Shown one piece after another: positions 1-64,000 of a stretch of DNA of 64,000 nt; within the stretch, counting starts at the first letter, position 1; each line of letters begins with the position of its first letter. Under the pieces are notes generated by a model. That model was not told the origin of the DNA. It saw only the letters and a program-made list of their open reading frames with translations, and did no database searches. Made by a program: the position numbers and the translations under genes. This DNA is from Amorphochlora amoebiformis (lineage: Eukaryota > Cercozoa > Chlorarachniophyceae). The stretch spans positions 682,001-746,000 of the forward strand of contig BAAHQB010000071.1 of assembly GCA_054601695.1 (NCBI GenBank), in the 5' to 3' direction.

Positions 1-238
1 AAAGACACTTTCAGGCTCTTCCGCCCGCCCATTTCATCTCTGAAATAAATACATATGCATATATATATATATATATATGTATGTAATGTATATGTATCTA
101 TATGCACATATATGCATATATATGTATATATATATATATATATATCTATGAGTAAAAATATGTATATGTATAGATGATATACATATATATATATGTATAT
201 ATATGTGTATATGTATCTGTATATATATATATATAATA

Positions 239-281
<43 letters not shown>

Positions 282-334
282 TATATAATATACAAAGTGC
301 GTAGTATGTGTGTATACATGCTTATGATTTTTTT

Positions 335-394
<60 letters not shown>

Positions 395-516
395 ACTTTT
401 TACATGTGTGTATATGAATGTATACATATATACATATTCATATATAAATACACATATATACACATAAATGTAAAATTACATTTATATATATATACACACA
501 CATACATATATATATA

Positions 517-579
<63 letters not shown>

Positions 580-722
580 CACACACACACACACATACAT
601 ACATGCGTGCCATACATGCAAACTATTTCCCCCCCCTACATTACAACACATTCACATTTTTAGTTTAAAATCCCTAATTCTCACATTTCAACTTCAAATC
701 TCGAATTCTCATCCTAAAAGTC
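1..722. other. 3' flank of the SEP-UBX gene, no gene seen
   Basis: Mostly (TA)n and (CA)n tracts up to about 600. The 600-722 stretch is ordinary AT-rich sequence directly after the minus-strand stop codon and is probably 3' untranslated region. I see no clear AATAAA on the minus strand. Confidence 0.5.
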
Positions 723-14154
<13,432 letters not shown>

Positions 14155-14316
14155 GAATATTAGCGCGATGCTACCGCCCTGATAAATCATGTTTTTGAAT
14201 TTGAATTTATGTGCTCGTGCCTGCTATGTGTGTAAATCGGTATATATGTATTTGTAAAAATGTATATGTATGTATGTATATGTTGAATATTTATACACAC
14301 ACACACACACACACAC

Positions 14317-14375
<59 letters not shown>

Positions 14376-14961
14376 CTTACATACATTGCCGAAAAATATC
14401 ACATCGCACACTTTCCCGCATAAAATCATCTATACAATACACATAACTATAAAATAGGACTCAAACGTATTACGCATATATCCCATGCCTCTAAATGCAT
14501 AACAAGAATATTTATAACCATGAGAGAACACATACAAGCCTCAATCACGAAACTACGTACCCTCAGTCGACTCACACCGGCCGAAAAATTCGGAAAATTG
14601 GATGTAACCCTTAATTTTTTCGTCTGACTTGCACCCTCCAGTCCTGGATAAGCGGTGAGGGCAATAGCTGTGGCTATACCCATCATCCATCCCGAAAGGG
14701 GGCGCGACCCAGCCGGATGGGCATGGCGGGCTTGGGGAAAGCTTGACATCAGTTGTGTCTATATTAGTGTGTCGATATGTGGATATCTTGGTAGAGATAT
14801 CTGTTTTCACATCATGGTGTCATCCTAGATGACAATTAGATAAAAAATTATTAATAAAGCGCAAGCCCTGTTGCAAGGCCTGGGGTTTGGCAGGAAGCTG
14901 TGTGGGTGGATATACACCGTTATAAGAGGATTTAATCGCCATAAAGTGGGGGCAATACATT
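14155..14961. promoter_or_regulatory. Putative bidirectional promoter region
   Basis: This 807-bp spacer separates the divergent start codons of the SEP-UBX gene (minus) and the GTPase gene (plus). The part from about 14430 is of mixed composition, whereas 14230-14390 contains CA and TA tracts. An AG acceptor at 14179-14180 on the minus strand leaves open a 5' untranslated intron for the UBX gene. The promoter role is inferred from geometry only. Confidence 0.4.
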
Positions 14962-35417
<20,456 letters not shown>

Positions 35418-35872
35418 TTGGTATCTTCAAATTTAAACTAGAACGGAAGAAGTCAGAGTAGAACTAGTAGAAAGAGAAAGTCCCAATTAATTTAAACTAC
35501 TCTAGTACTGGCTTGCAATTGTAAATTAGTTCTATTGGTTCTAGTAGTCTAGGTAGTTACGGACCGGACCGTCGCGCATAAACACATATTTTCTATTATC
35601 ATCGAATTTGAACTCTGGTACTACTGACCGTAGAAAATTGCACAACTATGAGTTGCAATGCATATATAGCTGTACTACTCTAGCTACTACTAGCTACTAG
35701 AGCTAGCTAGTACTAGACTAGCTCTAATGCTAGTCAAAAATCTAATCTGGTACAACTAAAGGGCGCACACACCTAAAAGCTAGAAAAGGCGCAGGGCGGG
35801 CAAAATGCGCCTAATAGCCGTAAATAATTTCGGCAATTGAGGGCAAAAGCGCCTTACACACACCCAGACATA

Positions 35873-35911
<39 letters not shown>

Positions 35912-36840
35912 AGATATATATATATATATATGAGTGTAAAGGTTTTGTGTAAAAATTCTGTTCTATGCTCTGACTCTACCGTCTTTTTGTATAGATCTAG
36001 ATAGTTTTTCGGTACGCGAGTCGTAACGCCTACACAGCTGTACGTGTAGCTAGAACGCGACGCTTGAAGCTTGGGGTTTTAATCTTCTGATAGGTTGCCA
36101 TGGCCTTGAAAGTATAAATTTAAAGGCACGGAGGCCTTGAAGGCGTAATTTGCCCATAAAGTCGTGCGCCAAGGATCGCGAGGGCGCGGGGCCGGGGTGC
36201 CTTAAAATTTAACTAGTTTAAGTGTAAAAAGTACTAGTACTAGAGTAGCGCGCGCGGAATTGGGGGCCCTAATTAGGTGTAAAGCCTTATAGGTGTGTAC
36301 GCCCTTTATCTATGTCTAACTAGTATCTAGAGTATATTCTAGTTATACTAGCTAGTTATAAATAACTTAAACGATATCTAGATCTAGTAGATCGATATAC
36401 TAAATATATATATATATATATATCTAGTATATATCCTGATATCTGGTATGTTATATATACACTAGATATACTAGATTTAGGACCTAGATACCGTACCGTA
36501 TACAAGATTTTAACATATGATGTGTACACCAGTTGTAGGTTTTAGACTATGACTAGAATGATGATGTCATCGCCGAGTGACTACCGGCCGGCTTCCATTA
36601 GTTATAGGCAATTTTAATCCATCGTTTGTTTTTTTTTAATATTCAAACAAATATAGAGTCTGAGGGCACAATCATGCTAATGGGCAAGTTTAAACCTGGC
36701 AAGCGCGGCATATGACAGGACCCCGTTCAAGTTTGGCGAGAATAGTTTAAACGCCCCACAAATCAGTATAAATATATCTGCACCGCCCAGGTTCCATTCT
36801 GCAACCTGCATTCGAATAGTTTCAGCAGTTGTCGAGGCAA
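35418..36840. other. Convergent intergenic spacer rich in CTAG
   Basis: Lies between the 3' ends of the GTPase gene and profilin. It has dozens of CTAG, ACTAGT and TCTAGA sites, well above chance, and few TA tracts. No ORF or RNA gene recognised. It presumably holds both 3' untranslated regions. Confidence 0.6.
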
Positions 36841-37188
36841 TTAGTATCCACCCTTCTCAAGGGATGCCGCAAACTTGTTGATCTCGTCGATCAGTTTGTC
36901 CTTTTTGTCCTTGGACGCGACACCAGCGAGGAAAACCTTCTTCATGTGCTTGATGACAAGGCAAGTGTCAGCAGCGGCTCCGAACCAGCAGTCAGCAGCC
37001 TTCGTGACGATCATGTACTTCTGCCCGCCAACGGCGACCATAGATCCAGGACCAGCCTTGGCGAGCTTTGCGAGCTCTGGGCCGGAAGCCTTCCAGTCAC
37101 CCTTGACACCCCAAGAGGCCTTGCCGTCGATACCGGCGATGCAGGAAGAGGTAGCGCTGGGGAAGTTGCAGTAGGCGGCCCAAGACAT
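36841..37188 (-). CDS. Profilin, intronless, 115 aa
   Basis: Small actin-monomer-binding protein that promotes nucleotide exchange and binds polyproline and phosphoinositides. The ORF begins MSWAAYCNFPSATSSCIAGI, matching the conserved SW.AY N-terminal helix and the following I.G.DG strand. DGKASWGVKG, GGQKYMIVTKAADCWFGAA and a C-terminal amphipathic helix (DKLIDEINKFAASL) follow the profilin fold order. At 115 residues it is slightly shorter than typical (about 125-140), as in several protist profilins. It is the only gene here without introns or TA repeats and is noticeably GC-rich. It lies divergently 283 bp from the start of the downstream plus-strand gene. A 163-codon antisense frame exists but reflects codon bias. 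Confidence 0.88.
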   Translation of the reverse strand: MSWAAYCNFPSATSSCIAGIDGKASWGVKGDWKASGPELAKLAKAGPGSMVAVGGQKYMIVTKAADCWFGAAADTCLVIKHMKKVFLAGVASKDKKDKLIDEINKFAASLEKGGY

Positions 37189-37471
37189 GATCGATCTGCA
37201 ACATCACAACACACGTCAGAGGATATGTCGCTGTCGGGGGGCCATGGGCTCGGACCTGTTTCTCTTTTGAAGGATATTTTCAGGGCCGTGGTTTTTCGAG
37301 GCATCCGAAAAAAGAATTAATTCGCTCGCCGTTATTTAGCCGATTTTTGCGGGTACTGGCGGTTTTTACCGATTTTCATGGGGAATTACCGGTTTTCCCG
37401 GGAATTGTTACAAATGCGCCTTTTTCTGAATGAATGGCGCCAACACACGCGTACAGGGTGCCCCCGGAACG
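37189..37471. promoter_or_regulatory. Putative bidirectional promoter, profilin / SAM-FCS gene
   Basis: A 283-bp GC-rich spacer between divergent start codons with no microsatellite. It includes GGTTTT- and CGGTTTT-like repeats near 37360-37400. Function is inferred from the head-to-head arrangement. Confidence 0.4.
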
Positions 37472-49988
<12,517 letters not shown>

Positions 49989-50547
49989 CAAGCATGCTTT
50001 TAACCATATGAAAGCTCTTTCATTTTAAAAAAAAAAATTGAATTTTTGGTTCTTAATTTTTTTTTTTTTTTGTTTTTGTGCTCTTTTTTGTTTTTCTATT
50101 TTGTTTCGTGCTCTTTTTTGTTTTTTTTTTTTTTTCTTTTTCTTTTTTCATGTCTTACTCTTTATTCTGGTTTTTTTTTGCTCGAAAATTTGAGAATGTA
50201 TATTCGTTTCCTTACTTGCATAACGAACTAACATGTTTTATGTGTTTTTTTTTTTTTTTCCGGCTTTCTTTCTTTCATTCTCCCTTAATTTGACTTGGAA
50301 GTTTGGATTAATTTATTATTGGGCTGTTGATTGTGGAATCAATCTCCGCTGGCTTCAAACCAAAATTTGACCATGACATACCCCCCCCCCCCCCTTCATG
50401 GCTTTTTTTAGGATTAGCTGTGCAATTGTAACATCACGAAATTTAAGTTTATGAAATTATGATTATCGTATGAGTCTGATTACAGTTAAAAACAATAAAA
50501 TCATCAATGTGTTGCATTAACAGCATGCATTGTATGCGTGTGTGTGT

Positions 50548-50591
<44 letters not shown>

Positions 50592-50859
50592 CATATATAT
50601 ATATAAATATGTAAGTATTATGAATATATTTATTTATACAATATTACATACTAGAATATATTTATATATATTATAATTACATATTATATATATATACATA
50701 TATTATGAAATATATGTATAATATATATCTATATATAAATATATATATATATTTATATATATAGATATACAATTTGTATATATATATATATCTACATTTA
50801 TGTATATATTGGATATTTGACTTGTATATATATCTGTATATGTATCTAGATGTATCTAG

Positions 50860-50939
<80 letters not shown>

Positions 50940-52289
50940 ATATATACTGAAGTATTTATAGTAATATGAGTATTTATCGATGTGGTGTATACATATCTAG
51001 ACATATGCATTTATTCAATCATATGTATCCGGTACGATATGTATATATATATATATATATTGCAATATATATATGAGTATATATACGTAAATATAAACAT
51101 ACATATACTAGACAGATACAATCCGGATCTAGTATACGATAATATAATATAATGTAATATTGTAAATATATTTTTTGTATTACCCTAGTTCCGTTCCATT
51201 TATTTGATCAGATATGGCAGTTCTAGTTCGCATCGTATTAAGTATACATTTAGTATTTGTATGTAGTGTTAACAGCTAGTACTGCCACTGGTACATGTAC
51301 TACGTGCGTATAATATCTAGAAAATATATCAATTCACATGTACTGGTAGCTGGTACAGTACCAGGTATACGTACGTACCTATCCTAGCTATCGTATAACA
51401 TTAGATTCGTGTATCTGGTATCGTAAGTATACGTACGTACCACGAGCTGCCATCGGAGCTGGAGGCTTGCAACTAGAGCTTCTATCTATCCTATACTTAC
51501 GTATTGACGTGTACGTACGTGTCCAGAATGTCTGTTTATCTGTGAATTATTGGAGTGCAATAATGTCCGAATTAATTGTCTACGTCTAAAAAGTAAGGCA
51601 CTTCTAGCACTTATACTAGTCTTTTCCGGTTACGTATAACACTAGATCACAATTACTATAGTATACGTATCGGCGTGTGCGTGTGGCTACTAGGCTAGTA
51701 TATAAACTGATATGCGTACGTACAAGACGTAATTCTACAAATATGTCACTGTATTTAATGGTGCGTACGTACATTGTTGTTACAGTCTAGGCTAGTATAT
51801 AAACTAATATGCGTACGTACAAGACGTAATTCTACGAATATGTCTGTATTTAATGGTGCATACGTATATTGTTGTTACAGTCTAGACAGTCTAGTCAGTT
51901 CAATTGCACTTTGTATTGTTAAGTTGTACACAGGTACAGCTGTCACAGTATACTTCCAGTACTTACTAGACTTAATTACTAGTATCTAGAGTATACGCAT
52001 AATACCAAATCGTCTAGATCGTACCGATTCGTACGCGTAAATAACGGTCGCGTACATATACGTAAGTAAACATTCTTGCAAGTACAATACTACACCACCT
52101 AGTTCTACTTAATAGTATCTAGACTTTCATGGATGAGCTCTTATCTACAACGTACGTTGCACGCAGAGTTGTCAAGGTACGTATCGTATCTGTGAAAAGA
52201 GATCCAATTTCTGGCAAGACAGACCAGGTTCTTGCATGAATAATATGTTATAATTAACTAGGTATAACTTGATAATTGCGCCGGAATGG
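49989..52289. other. Convergent intergenic spacer: T-rich 3' flank, TA tracts, then CTAG/GTAC-rich DNA
   Basis: 49990-50290 is strongly T-rich and is probably the 3' untranslated region of the SAM-FCS gene. An AATAAA at about 50494 is a possible poly(A) signal. 50530-51100 is TA-rich. 51100-52130 is dense in CTAG and GTAC palindromes with a duplicated block near 51690-51760 / 51790-51860. No gene supported. Confidence 0.55.
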
Positions 52290-58753
<6,464 letters not shown>

Positions 58754-58995
58754 CTTGATTTGAATATCTGAAATAAAGATGTGAGCTAGAACTTTATCTC
58801 CCTCCTGAGGCTACGGGTATCACACAATGCGACCGCGGCGGTGACAACGGTCGTATGACCTGTGGGCGGGAACCAGTTTGCCACGGTTCCGGAACCGATC
58901 TTTTCGTATGGATCCCGATAATTTGAAATCAAAATTTCGCTTGTTATGGCTCCCACCAGCATATAGCACACGGATAAGTGGCATTTGTAGGTCTA
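58754..58995. promoter_or_regulatory. Putative bidirectional promoter, claspin-like / kinase genes
   Basis: A 242-bp mixed-composition spacer between divergent start codons and free of TA repeats. It contains an upstream ATG at 58908-58910 on the plus strand whose frame does not join the kinase, so it may be a 5' leader ORF or unrelated. Confidence 0.4.
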
Positions 58996-60500
58996 ATGAA
59001 CGCTGTCACCGAGGAATTTCCGATGCCCTCGGCGGTGGAACCCCTAGGACCTCCAATTCCACAAGAAGGATCTGGAGTTGACTTGAAACTGGTGTGTAGT
59101 GCGAGCCTCAGGGCGTTCTCTCACCCGAGTTTTATTCCTTCTCGATATTTTCAGGGCAGAACTCGAAGCAAGCCCAGCCAAGAAGATATTTCCAAACTCC
59201 GGAAAAATTTACAAATGTTCGTTGCTCTCATATCTCTCTTAGTCAATAAACTGAACAATGGTTTGCACAGAAAGGAGATACAGCACGACACCATCACCTT
59301 TGACCACGGTCCTAGTCTGGGTGCAGGGAGCTTCGGCGAGGTGAAATAATGACTCTGCGAATCTATTTTGGGTAACAGAGTGTGTCACAGGTTCGATCGG
59401 GAACATGGGCGAACGTCCCCGTGGCGGTGAAGACCCTCCGTCCTGCCACAAACGATATCAAGTTTCTAAGAGAGGTAGTGAGATTCTAGCTTTCAGAGTC
59501 GGCGTATTTACGCTGATGCATGCTACATTAGGTGACCATGATGACGCGCGTCAACCACCCACGTATCGTACGCTTCTATGGATTCTGTATGAGGTCTTCA
59601 CACCACCCACCCAGAACGGAACAATTTAAACGCTAATCAACATCCCCGCAGCCCCAAATGCATCGTCATGGAGCTATTAGGATCGTCCCTAAAGGTATCA
59701 CTTCCCCCCCCGCGCTAAATTTGACGAGAACAGGCGTAAACCTTTTATCTAGGTTCCGGTAGCAACTGTAATCACGGATTGTTGTTCTACCTCAGGATAA
59801 GCTGAAGAAAGGACAGCTGCCCCCGCCGTTATGCCTCAAGTACGCTCTAGACGTTGCGAGCGGGTTGTGCTATCTGCATGCTTTAAAGCCTCGCATCGTC
59901 CACCGCGATCTCAAGCCAGAGTATGTAATTGGGGTGGGAGGGTGGAGGGCCACAAAAGTAAGACTATTTCTTTTCAGGAACATTCTGGTAGCAAGTGACG
60001 GCTTGAGGATAGCAGATTTTGGCATAAGCGCCGAGGTCAATCTCCCCACTCCCAACCCGAAGGATTACTAAAAACACATCCTCATCTTAGGTGGAAGGGA
60101 CAGATTTTGGGACGCGATGTGGTTCGAATTGGTACATGGCTCCCGAGGTTATGCTGGCGCAGGAATACAGCGGTGCAATTCTGTTTAGACTAGCCTTATT
60201 TCCAGAGATGTATAATGAATAGCCTGTATTCTCAGAAAAAGCCGACATATTTTCCTTCGGGATAGTGTTGTGGGAGATGCTCAATGGGAAGGAGCCGTAC
60301 CACGAGGAACAGAAAAAGGGTATATTAGGAGATATTCGAAATTTTAAAAACATGTATAATACGGGTATATATGTATATGCACATATTTATATAATGTATA
60401 TTATATATATAACATATATTTATATTATATTATATATATATATATATATATAATATATATAACTTTTTATATATAATTACATAAACATATGTTTCCACAA

Positions 60501-60546
<46 letters not shown>

Positions 60547-60719
60547 TACATATTGTGTATAATTATGCACACGATAAATATAATAATATATAAATAGAAT
60601 ATATATATATATATATATTATAATATATATATATATATATATATCCATATAATGTATAATGTGTAATATATAATTTATGAAATATATAGAAACACACACA
60701 CAAATATATATTTTTATAT

Positions 60720-60755
<36 letters not shown>

Positions 60756-61979
60756 TTGTGTTTTTATGTGCGTATTATGCGAATTATAAGATATAGCATA
60801 CACATAAACTTATACCTATACGTATATTGGAAATACATATCTGACACTGTGTAAATTTGTCTAGGCTTAAAGCTGCAGATCGACATCGCTCAGCGCAAAA
60901 GGCGACCTATTTGGTACCTAATTACTCACTACAATTCCACCCAAAAAAATCCAAGCAAAATCTCCCCGTCTTACATATCACACCACTGTCAGTGTCCCTC
61001 AGTGTGATCCCCAAAGTTAACCATGCACATCCTGACCCCCACATAATCTCCAGGTCCAAGAAGCTGGTGCAATCCTCCCTCCGAGAACTTGTCGAACAGT
61101 GCTGGCAACACTCCCCCTTGGCGCGTCCCACGATGAATATTGTCCTTTCTGAGCTTCGAGACTTCTACCGCAAGCCCAACGTCCGGGGAGACGCAAAGAC
61201 CGTCGTTTATAAAGCCGGAATACCACCACCACCTCAACTCTCCGCCGGGACAACCCAAGTAGGTCGGTCGCACAACGACTCCTCCAAGTCATCCTCTGCC
61301 AGATCCAAAGCTCACCCCTCCAAGAAAAACAGCTCGAATCATAAAAACGAACTCAGTCAGCGGCGACGGAAGTCCAACCGAAGCAGCCCGATTCCGAGGC
61401 CTAGCTCGGCAAATAGCAAGCGGCTGCGGCGGGTGGGGTCCAAGAGGGAAAAGACTGTCGTGCCGGAGACGCCTTGGCATTTTACGGGCGGGAACGGGAT
61501 TTGGTCTTGTGAAAGTTGTGGGGTGCAGAATGGGGAGTTTGCCGTGAGGTGTGAGCAGTGTCAGACACTTAAGCGGAGGGATGCGGCGATGAAGAGTGCT
61601 CAGAAAGTCAGAAGTTTTGTGTGTCCGTTTGAATTTATGTTTGGGTTTCGTGTGCATGGATATAGAAATAAGACATGTATCGGTGTATGGGTGTATGGAT
61701 GTAAATATATTGCCTTATGTTTAAATTCATATGGTTGTCTGTGTACTTGTATTTGTATAAGAATATATAAAATTATACATATATATATATATATATATAT
61801 ATATTGAATATTTACATATACACACATATATACATATACATACATATATGTATATGTGAGTGTATATATATATACACATATATGTACATATATATATATA
61901 TATATATACGTGTATAATAAATACCATAAATATGTACGTACATATATATATATATATATATGTATGTATATATATATAT

Positions 61980-62040
<61 letters not shown>

Positions 62041-62476
62041 ATAATAATGTATTATACATATGCTTGTATATATAGCACATTCATGGATGGATGTATAACA
62101 TATATACATATATATATATATATATAATAACAATACTAATACATTTGCATAAATGTAGTTTTTATACATATACATTACATATACACATTATATTTGCATA
62201 TACGTACATACATACATGAAAATGTAACTATATATTTATACATTCATAGATAAACATAGATATACCTACACAACATAGTCTACACATACATGCATATATA
62301 TCCGAATTATGTATATACAAGGTATATTAGATATAATAATACTCATATATGTATCAGCTGGCACGTGTAATGTCGGAGGACACCGATGACGGAGGCACTC
62401 AGGAATTCGAAGAGAGAAAGGGAAGGTTGATGGAAACTGGTATTGATTTTCCGAAACCTTTAGTCTATGTATATAG

Positions 62477-62522
<46 letters not shown>

Positions 62523-62566
62523 ATATAGATATGTATAAATATATATATATATATATATGTATACAA

Positions 62567-62610
<44 letters not shown>

Positions 62611-62649
62611 TTGTGTGCATCTATATATATATATATATATATATGTATG

Positions 62650-62683
<34 letters not shown>

Positions 62684-62739
62684 TTTTAAACGCACACATA
62701 CACACGTACATTACACACACATACACATATACATTACTA

Positions 62740-62771
<32 letters not shown>

Positions 62772-62918
62772 ATATCGTGTTTGTGTTGTATATATACATA
62801 ATGTAAGATTGCATATGATATGAAACATATACATGCATATATGCTTACACTCATAAATGTATATAACGTACGTGTATATGTTTTTTTACATAGGTGTAAA
62901 TTTCCCGAAGGTAGGGAC

Positions 62919-62988
<70 letters not shown>

Positions 62989-63208
62989 CATATATACATG
63001 TATGTATTCAATATATTTATATATATATATATAGATATATATATATAATATGTACAACACAAAACAGAATTTCCAATTCGATATACGGGCGTCCCCGTAG
63101 ATGTCGAAGACCAAAACCAGCTAGCTCTGGTACGCACCAGATTCCACCATTTGTTCTGCCGCTGTATATGCGTAAATAGTTATTTCAATATACATCTATA
63201 CCTATATG

Positions 63209-63284
<76 letters not shown>

Positions 63285-63323
63285 TAATTCAGTATAGAAT
63301 AAATATAATATACAATAATATGC

Positions 63324-63361
<38 letters not shown>

Positions 63362-63397
63362 GTGTATATATATATATGTATTATACATGTGTATATG

Positions 63398-63428
<31 letters not shown>

Positions 63429-63429
63429 T

Positions 63430-63471
<42 letters not shown>

Positions 63472-63536
63472 CTGTGTGCGTGTATGTTTGTACCCTTATT
63501 CAAAACATGTGCGTACTTATACAAAGATATAAAATA

Positions 63537-63575
<39 letters not shown>

Positions 63576-63760
63576 TAATCAAATACATATTCATGTTCTT
63601 TAGGTATATGTATGCATATACACGTGTGTGTACGTGTTTTATGTAGAATACTTTCCATGAAACTAATAATTTCGTGTAGGCCGTGGCACTCTCGCTCAGC
63701 GAGCAGACGGGCAAAGGCAAGTACAAGTCTGGCACAAAGAAAAAGTCAATGAGGAGATAG
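58996..63760 (+). CDS. TKL-type protein kinase with RanBP2 zinc finger and UIM, 15 exons, 549 aa
   Basis: Exons: 58996-59091, 59155-59340, 59391-59474, 59532-59593, 59652-59694, 59796-59920, 59978-60035, 60091-60172, 60236-60319, 60865-60913, 61054-61606, 62358-62425, 62894-62910, 63068-63129, 63680-63760 (1650 nt, in phase). All catalytic motifs are present: glycine loop LGAGSFGEV (about 87-95), VAVK lysine 108, HRDLKPEN (Asp195), ADFG (Asp212), MAPE (about 234-237), [15 protein letters not shown], and [12 protein letters not shown] (Arg314). [11 protein letters not shown] and the RPT motif place it among TKL/MAP3K-like serine/threonine kinases. A basic Ser/Pro/Arg linker leads to [20 protein letters not shown] (about 440-459), which fits W-x-C-x2-C-x3-N-x6-C-x2-C. 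The C-terminus carries [17 protein letters not shown] (516-532), fitting the UIM pattern. The first intron (63 nt) lacks stops and could be retained. The 17-nt exon could be skipped if the preceding exon ends at 62439. Confidence 0.9.
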
Positions 63761-64000
63761 TCCGTGCCGTCAGAATGAGACCGAGGAAGTCTGTCTGCTT
63801 TAGTTTACGTTTAATACTATACTAGTGTATATCTCCTAGATCTCTGCCGCAATCAAAGTCAAGCCGACCGAATCAAGTTAGTTAATTTTAACTAGTTTAA
63901 TCGTAAGTGAAACGATCGATATCCAATTCGTCCTGGTACTACTAGCACTAGTGGTAGAAGGATATTTCAGTCTATATCTAGTATATCAGTGTTACTCAGG
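63761..64000. other. 3' flank of the kinase gene, CTAG-rich
   Basis: The sequence after the kinase stop has the same CTAG/ACTAGT character as the other convergent spacers and no TA tract, suggesting another convergent intergenic region that runs beyond the window. Confidence 0.5.

Noticed and set aside
14447-14810. Minus-strand ORFs upstream of the SEP-UBX gene
   Set aside because: Their phase cannot join the exon at 14154 without a stop codon, and no domain is seen.
36829-37320. 163-aa plus-strand ORF over profilin
   Set aside because: Antisense to profilin, with no recognisable motif; open because of GC-biased third positions.
52132-52179. Possible plus-strand first exon MDELLSTTYVARRVVK with a GTACGT donor
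   Set aside because: The downstream plus-strand continuation would overlap the claspin-like 3' exons antisense, and no consistent second exon could be fixed.

Overview
The window is nuclear DNA from an intron-rich unicellular eukaryote (protist or alga). The signs are spliceosomal GT-AG introns (two GC-AG), TTAGGG-type interstitial telomere repeats, standard stop codons, and eukaryote-only protein families. I cannot name the lineage. Much of the sequence is (TA)n microsatellite, which sits almost entirely inside introns, so the real coding sequence is a chain of short islands that no single open reading frame shows. I rebuilt the genes by joining islands at splice sites and requiring the reading phase to match at every junction. 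All five spliced models close exactly in frame.

Layout: (1) 723-14154, minus: SEP-UBX protein (342 aa, 16 exons). (2) 14962-35417, plus: GTPBP1/2-type translational GTPase (817 aa, 37 exons). (3) 36841-37188, minus: intronless profilin (115 aa). (4) 37472-49988, plus: protein with a SAM-like domain and an FCS-like zinc finger (767 aa, 16 exons). (5) 52290-58753, minus: claspin/Mrc1-like checkpoint mediator (1149 aa, 11 exons). (6) 58996-63760, plus: TKL-type protein kinase with a RanBP2-type zinc finger and a ubiquitin-interacting motif (549 aa, 15 exons). The genes form three divergent pairs (808, 283 and 242 bp between start codons). The convergent spacers between pairs are dense in CTAG and GTAC tetranucleotides instead of TA repeats.

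The most unusual feature is that many introns of genes 1, 2 and 4 contain tandem, diverged copies of the neighbouring exon edge. Each copy carries the splice site plus roughly 12-35 nt of exon and is separated from the next by (TA)n. Acceptor copies lie in the upstream intron and donor copies in the downstream intron. I count about 30 copies at more than a dozen junctions. The introns look as if they grow by duplicating a block of splice site plus microsatellite, leaving rows of decoy splice sites. Several introns also hold interstitial telomeric arrays, two of which share an embedded spacer sequence.

The genes do not form one pathway. Shared themes are ubiquitin/p97 biology (SEP-UBX protein, UIM kinase), translation or ribosome rescue (GTPase), actin (profilin) and the replication checkpoint (claspin).
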